A stretch of 64,000 bases of DNA from Nitrospira_D sp035465795 (GTDB lineage: Bacteria > Nitrospirota > Nitrospiria > Nitrospirales > Nitrospiraceae). Within the stretch, counting starts at the first letter, position 1. Each line of letters begins with the position of its first letter. Shown one piece after another: positions 60,685 through 64,000 of this stretch. The notes under the pieces were generated by a model. The model did no database searches, was not told the DNA's origin, and was given only the letters and a program-made list of their open reading frames with translations. The DNA is taken from contig NZ_JBMWAN010000003.1 in assembly GCF_049546785.1 (NCBI RefSeq), forward strand, positions 310,001 to 374,000, written 5' to 3'. A program made the position numbers and the translations under genes.

Positions 60685-61158
60685 ATGAATGGTACCCAAG
60701 ATCCGCTCAGCCCGTTCCGTTTTCAGATCTCCTTCTCGGAGGAACCGCTCGGGGGCGGCGCCGCTTCCGTGTTGTCGTCCCTCGACGGAGGGTTCGCCGA
60801 ATGTACCGGATTGGAGGCGACCATGGAGCCGGTCGTCATCCGGGAAGGCGGACGTAACTACGGCGCGGCCCAACGAGTCGGGCCGGTGAGCTTTGCCACG
60901 GTGGTGTTGCGGCGCGGCATGCTCCGCAGTCAGCACCTCTGGCAGTGGTTCGCCATGGTGACGCAAGGGGGCGCCTACGCGCATCGGCTCTCGCTGTCCA
61001 TCGTGATGCTGGATCATGCCGGGGCTCCCGCAGTGACCTGGGTGCTGCGCCATGCCATGCCGGTGAAATTCAAGACGGCGGACCTCAACGCGAAGGCGTC
61101 GGAAGTCGGAATCGAAGAATTGCATGTGGCCCACGAAGGCTTGGAATTGGTCTCGTAA
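60685..61158 (+). CDS. Second tail tube-like protein (Pvc5-like)
   Basis: 157 residues of the gp19 fold with FRFQISFSEEPLGGG, GGFAECTGLEATMEPVVIRE (20 residues), VVLRRGMLRSQHLWQWF and IEELHVAHEGLELVS. Usually acts as the tube-initiating ring next to the baseplate. It is preceded by a GGTGAGG stretch. It lies directly upstream of the Pvc7-like gene, the order seen in known injection systems. Confidence 0.85.
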   Translation: MNGTQDPLSPFRFQISFSEEPLGGGAASVLSSLDGGFAECTGLEATMEPVVIREGGRNYGAAQRVGPVSFATVVLRRGMLRSQHLWQWFAMVTQGGAYAHRLSLSIVMLDHAGAPAVTWVLRHAMPVKFKTADLNAKASEVGIEELHVAHEGLELVS

Positions 61159-61176
61159 CCGGAAGGCCCTGCCACG

Positions 61177-62247
61177 ATGAGCGACGCACAGCGAGTGCAG
61201 AAAGCCGTTTTTACGCCGCAAAGCGGGCCGCAGCAGGGGCAGGCGATCACGGTGCATTTCAATCCGACCTCCCTGCAACTGTCGATCGCCAATACCTTGG
61301 GAGCCAGCGGCGAATCCGGCGACACCAAGCAGTATGTCACCGGGAGTTCCGCCACCCTGACGATGGAACTGACGTTCGACACCACGGATGTCGGGACCGA
61401 TGTGCGTGTGGCAACGCAACGGATCGCCGCGCTCATGGAACCGGATGAGCAGCGGGTTCCTGCCATTGTGCGGTTCGAGTGGGGGACCTTCGTGTTTCAA
61501 GGGATGGTGCAGTCCTACCAGGAGACGATCGATTTCTTTTCGCCATCCGGCGTCCCGTTGCGCGCGAGGGTCAATATGAGCATGGCCCGACAGGAGTCCG
61601 TGTTTGCCGCGGACAGCGCCGGTTCCGGGGCTGGTGAAGACGGCGGGGATGGGGCGGTATTGTCTTTCTCTGCCAGTGCCGGCGTGACGGGGATCTCGGC
61701 CATGGCCGGTGTCGGAGACGTGGGCCGGGCCTTAGGTGTTGCGAATGGCTTGGAGACGTTACGGTTTACCAGTGGACCGGTCTCGTTGGGGACATCGGTC
61801 TCGCTCGGCGGTCCGGTGGCCTTCGCGTCCGGCGGGGCAGGCATAGGGATTGGTATTGGCGGCGGAGTCGGTGCCGGTGCGGGCATTGGCGTGAGCGGTG
61901 GGATCGGCGTCTCGGGCGGGGCCGGAGTTTCCATTGGAGGCGGCGCCTCGGCCGGGGTCGGCGGTGGGAGCGGTATCGGAGGAACCATTGGAGGATCGGC
62001 TTCCGCCGGCGTGTCTGCCACCCAGGGCGCCTTTGCCGGATTACGGACTGCGCCATCAGCTGGGTCGCCGCCTGCGCTGAATCCACGCCCGTTGTTTCCC
62101 CGCGCTGACTCGGTGGGACTGGCGACCGACCAGGGCGCGCAGTTCGGCGTGGGAGGCCGGGCTAGAGTGGAAGGCTCTGCCAGTTTGAGCACGGATGTCG
62201 GTGTGAATGCCAGTTTGGCATCCAAAATTCGGTTCGATGAGAGGTAG
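61177..62247 (+). CDS. Pvc7-like tube/baseplate adaptor with Gly-rich C-terminal region
   Basis: 356 residues. Residues 1-145 match the N-terminal domain of CIS tube proteins (VQKAVFTPQSGPQQGQAITV, ITVHFNPTSLQLSIANT, FEWGTFVFQGMVQSYQETID, 20 residues). The typical Pvc7 C-terminus is a LysM domain; here residues 219-283 are almost only Gly, Ala, Ser, Ile and Val. The last 60 residues are of unknown fold. It may bridge tube and baseplate. Confidence 0.78.
   Translation: MSDAQRVQKAVFTPQSGPQQGQAITVHFNPTSLQLSIANTLGASGESGDTKQYVTGSSATLTMELTFDTTDVGTDVRVATQRIAALMEPDEQRVPAIVRFEWGTFVFQGMVQSYQETIDFFSPSGVPLRARVNMSMARQESVFAADSAGSGAGEDGGDGAVLSFSASAGVTGISAMAGVGDVGRALGVANGLETLRFTSGPVSLGTSVSLGGPVAFASGGAGIGIGIGGGVGAGAGIGVSGGIGVSGGAGVSIGGGASAGVGGGSGIGGTIGGSASAGVSATQGAFAGLRTAPSAGSPPALNPRPLFPRADSVGLATDQGAQFGVGGRARVEGSASLSTDVGVNASLASKIRFDER
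61831..62025 (+). repeat. Gly/Ala/Ile/Val-rich low-complexity coding repeat
   Basis: Encodes residues 219-283 of the Pvc7-like protein, built from variations of GIGxG and GxGVSGG. The DNA repeats ggcgg/ggtgt type units. A glycine-zipper-like membrane segment or a flexible linker is possible. Confidence 0.7.
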
Positions 62248-62250
62248 TCC

Positions 62251-62409
62251 ATGGGCGTCGTGATCGATGAAGTCATTGCCGATGTGCAGCCGGAACCAAC
62301 GACGGCGGAGAGTCGTCCGCAGGCGACGGGTCCCCGACAGCCACGACCGGATGTCGCATCGGAGTTACGCCGTTTGGCGTCCCGGGCGGCGAGGATCCAT
62401 GCTGACTAG
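62251..62409 (+). CDS. 52-residue small protein of the injection-system cluster
   Basis: ATG at 62251, stop at 62407. The N-terminus MGVVIDEVIADVQPEP is acidic and the C-terminus SELRRLASRAARIHAD is a basic amphipathic helix, with a Pro/Thr linker between. It sits between Pvc7-like and hub genes where other clusters often have tiny genes of similar build (some called DUF5908-like; this link is an inference). It starts three bases after the stop of the upstream gene. No function known; perhaps an assembly factor or part of the hub. Confidence 0.65.
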   Translation: MGVVIDEVIADVQPEPTTAESRPQATGPRQPRPDVASELRRLASRAARIHAD

Positions 62410-62449
62410 CAACCTGTGTGAAGGCAAACGACGATGAAGGTGTGTGCCC

Positions 62450-63538
62450 ATGGGTGAACGTCCTATCAGCCCTACGGCGGTCTACAGCGCGAGGCCGACG
62501 GTCCGGATTGATCAGCAATCCTATGCCAAAGTCTCCGAGCTGCTGATCGGGATGGATGTCACCGAGCAGGAAGGCGGGCTCTCGACCTTACAGCTGCGGC
62601 TGAGCAACGTGGCGAGTGATCCCAGCGGCGGCGCGTCGTTTGCGTTCGAGGACGGGGCCATTGTCACGCTGGGGAAAGCCGTTGCGGTGTACGCCGGGCC
62701 TGGGTCGTCGCCGACGGAAATCTTTCGCGGCACGATCACAGGGGTGGAAGCGGAGTTTCGTGAAGAGGGGCCCCCGGAATTGCTGATTCTCGCGGAAGAC
62801 GCGGCGCAACAGGCGCGCATGACCCGGCGCACGAAGACCTACGATGACCTGTCGCTCGCGGACCTGGCGCAGACGGTGGCCGATCGTCTGGGCCTCCAAC
62901 CGGTCGTGACCGGCTTCCGCGATCGCCTCGGAACCTGGGTGCAGTTCAATGAAAGCGATCTGGCGTTTTTGCGCCGGGTGCTGGAGCGCTACGACGGCGA
63001 TGTGCAGGTGGTCGGAAACGAATTGCATGTCTCGCCGCGTCAGGATGTACAGCGGGGGAACGTGGAGTTGCGCATGTACGGCCAACTCCGCAGCGTCCGC
63101 GTCCTGGCCGACCTCGCCCATCAAACGACAAAAGTCACGGTCGCCGGTTGGGACGTTGTGCAAGGATCGCGACTTTCCGCGGAGAGCACCGGCGCGCATC
63201 GCGGGCCAGGCGAAGGGGTGACCGGGGCCGAGCTCTTGAGTCGTGCATCGATTGACCGGACAGAGCACATCGGGCATCTGACTGTGCGGACTCAGGACGA
63301 GGCCCGTGCCGTCGCGGACAGTGCGTTCGACCAGCGGGCCCGCCGGTTTGTCTGTTTGGAGGGCACGGCGGAAGGCAATCCGACGATCCGCGTCGGGACG
63401 CATGTGACCATTGCCGGGATCGGGCCGCGGTTCAGCAATACCTACTATGTGACGAGGGCCAGCCATCGTTTTGATCTGGAAGTGGGCTACCGCACGCAGT
63501 TCGAAGCCGAATGCGCCTATTGGGGAGGACGGTCATGA
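62450..63538 (+). CDS. gp27/GpD-like baseplate hub protein
   Basis: 362 residues resembling the phage late control D protein / N-terminal half of VgrG and Pvc8. Beta-rich N-terminus with IDQQSYAKVSELLIGMDVTE (20 residues), then ILAEDAAQQARMTRRTKTYD (20 residues), LADLAQTVADRLGL, NESDLAFLRRVLERYDGDV and TYYVTRASHRFD. ATG start with AAGG nine bases upstream; a GTG at 62444 is less likely. The hub that joins tube and spike. The stop overlaps the gp5-like gene by ATGA. Confidence 0.82.
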   Translation: MGERPISPTAVYSARPTVRIDQQSYAKVSELLIGMDVTEQEGGLSTLQLRLSNVASDPSGGASFAFEDGAIVTLGKAVAVYAGPGSSPTEIFRGTITGVEAEFREEGPPELLILAEDAAQQARMTRRTKTYDDLSLADLAQTVADRLGLQPVVTGFRDRLGTWVQFNESDLAFLRRVLERYDGDVQVVGNELHVSPRQDVQRGNVELRMYGQLRSVRVLADLAHQTTKVTVAGWDVVQGSRLSAESTGAHRGPGEGVTGAELLSRASIDRTEHIGHLTVRTQDEARAVADSAFDQRARRFVCLEGTAEGNPTIRVGTHVTIAGIGPRFSNTYYVTRASHRFDLEVGYRTQFEAECAYWGGRS

Positions 63539-64000
63539 AGGCCGGGAATCGGTTCGAGAGACAGTCCGGAGCCTGGACTGCCGGTTATCTGGCGGAAGTC
63601 GTGTCGGTCGAAGATCCCGATCGGCTGACGCGGGTGCAGATCCGCCTGCTCAATTGCGACGGGCTTGATGACCAGGACGGGCCGGTCTGGGCGCGGGTGG
63701 CCGTGCCCTTCGCAGGGGCCGACCGGGGGGCGTTTTTCCTGCCGGATGTCGGTGATGAAGTGCTGGTCGTGTTTCTGAACGGCGATCCACGCTTCCCCAT
63801 GGTAGTGGGAGGCTTGTGGAACGGCAGCGACCAGGCGCCGGATTCCCTGCCGGGCAATCGTGTCGATCGCTGGACCATCACGGGTAAGGCCGGCACGAAG
63901 ATCTCCATTGTCGAAGAGCAGAGAGGACAGGAAAAGATCGTCTTTGAAACGCCTGCGGGAGTGCAGGGGACGTTGACCGACGAGGCGGGTGGAAAGATCA
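63535..64000 (+). CDS. gp5/Pvc8-like spike protein (3' partial)
   Basis: The reading frame stays open to the end of the window (155 codons). MKAGNRFERQSGAWTAGYLA leads into an OB-fold with VEDPDRLTRVQIRLL, PDVGDEVLVVFLNGDPRFPM (20 residues) and VGGLWNGSDQAPD, the signature of phage baseplate assembly protein V and VgrG spikes. The beta-helix part continues beyond 64000. Hub and spike are two genes here, unlike the fused VgrG/Pvc8 type. Confidence 0.85.
   Translation, partial: MKAGNRFERQSGAWTAGYLAEVVSVEDPDRLTRVQIRLLNCDGLDDQDGPVWARVAVPFAGADRGAFFLPDVGDEVLVVFLNGDPRFPMVVGGLWNGSDQAPDSLPGNRVDRWTITGKAGTKISIVEEQRGQEKIVFETPAGVQGTLTDEAGGKI

Noticed and set aside
53741..64000. A complete prophage.
   Set aside because: No integrase, capsid, portal, terminase or lysis gene; sheath, tube and Pvc16/Pvc7-type genes instead point to an injection system.

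Overview
The window (about 60 % GC by eye) looks like a chromosomal segment of a Nitrospira-type nitrite oxidiser (Nitrospirota). The main clue is an intact five-subunit 2-oxoacid:ferredoxin oxidoreductase of the kind used by reductive-TCA autotrophs such as Hydrogenobacter and Nitrospira. A diderm meso-DAP cell-wall cluster and many small Nitrospira-like conserved proteins agree with this. The genus is an inference. No rRNA, tRNA, CRISPR array, transposase or integrase was found.

Region 1 (1-17.8 kb) is the division and cell wall (dcw) cluster: murE (5' end outside the window), murF, mraY, murD, ftsW, murG, murC, murB, ddl, ftsQ, ftsA, ftsZ. It is followed by a block resembling the ylm-divIVA block of Gram-positive bacteria: pgeF/ylmD, yggS/ylmE, proC, yggT/ylmG, divIVA. 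Most junctions overlap or are a few bases apart. Region 2 (17.8-25.6 kb) has a serine hydrolase, pgsA, pilC, a PilS-PilR-like two-component pair and ispE. Region 3 (25.6-37.4 kb) is housekeeping: prs, rplY, pth, rpsF-ssb-rpsR, yceD-rpmF-plsX-fabH-fabD-fabG-acpP-fabF-rnc and a secreted cyclophilin, with leader hairpins before prs and rpsF.

Region 4 (37.5-45 kb) is mixed: a frameshifted PilZ gene, a Cys/His-rich protein, a secreted beta-propeller, a C1 block (folD, metF), panB, and on the minus strand a DUF309 protein, ApaH, QueF and a small MetV-like Cys-cluster protein. Region 5 (45-49.5 kb) is the oxidoreductase operon, with a sigma-70 promoter, a leader hairpin and a strong terminator. Region 6 (49.5-53.3 kb) holds an Rsm22-like methyltransferase, small zinc-ribbon and hypothetical proteins, a dual-specificity phosphatase and MutM.

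Region 7 (53.7 kb to the window end) is the most interesting: the start of a contractile injection system (CIS, phage-tail-like). A stand-alone sigma-54 activator is followed by a near-consensus -24/-12 promoter. The cluster then runs: small winged-helix-like protein, Pvc16/DUF4255 protein, unknown protein, sheath, tube, a 126-bp imperfect palindrome, second sheath, second tube, a Pvc7-like protein with a Gly-rich tail, a 52-residue protein, gp27-like hub and gp5-like spike (cut by the window end). The layout suggests that sigma-54 and a dedicated activator switch the injection system on as a unit. Baseplate, tape-measure, ATPase and effector genes probably lie beyond position 64000.
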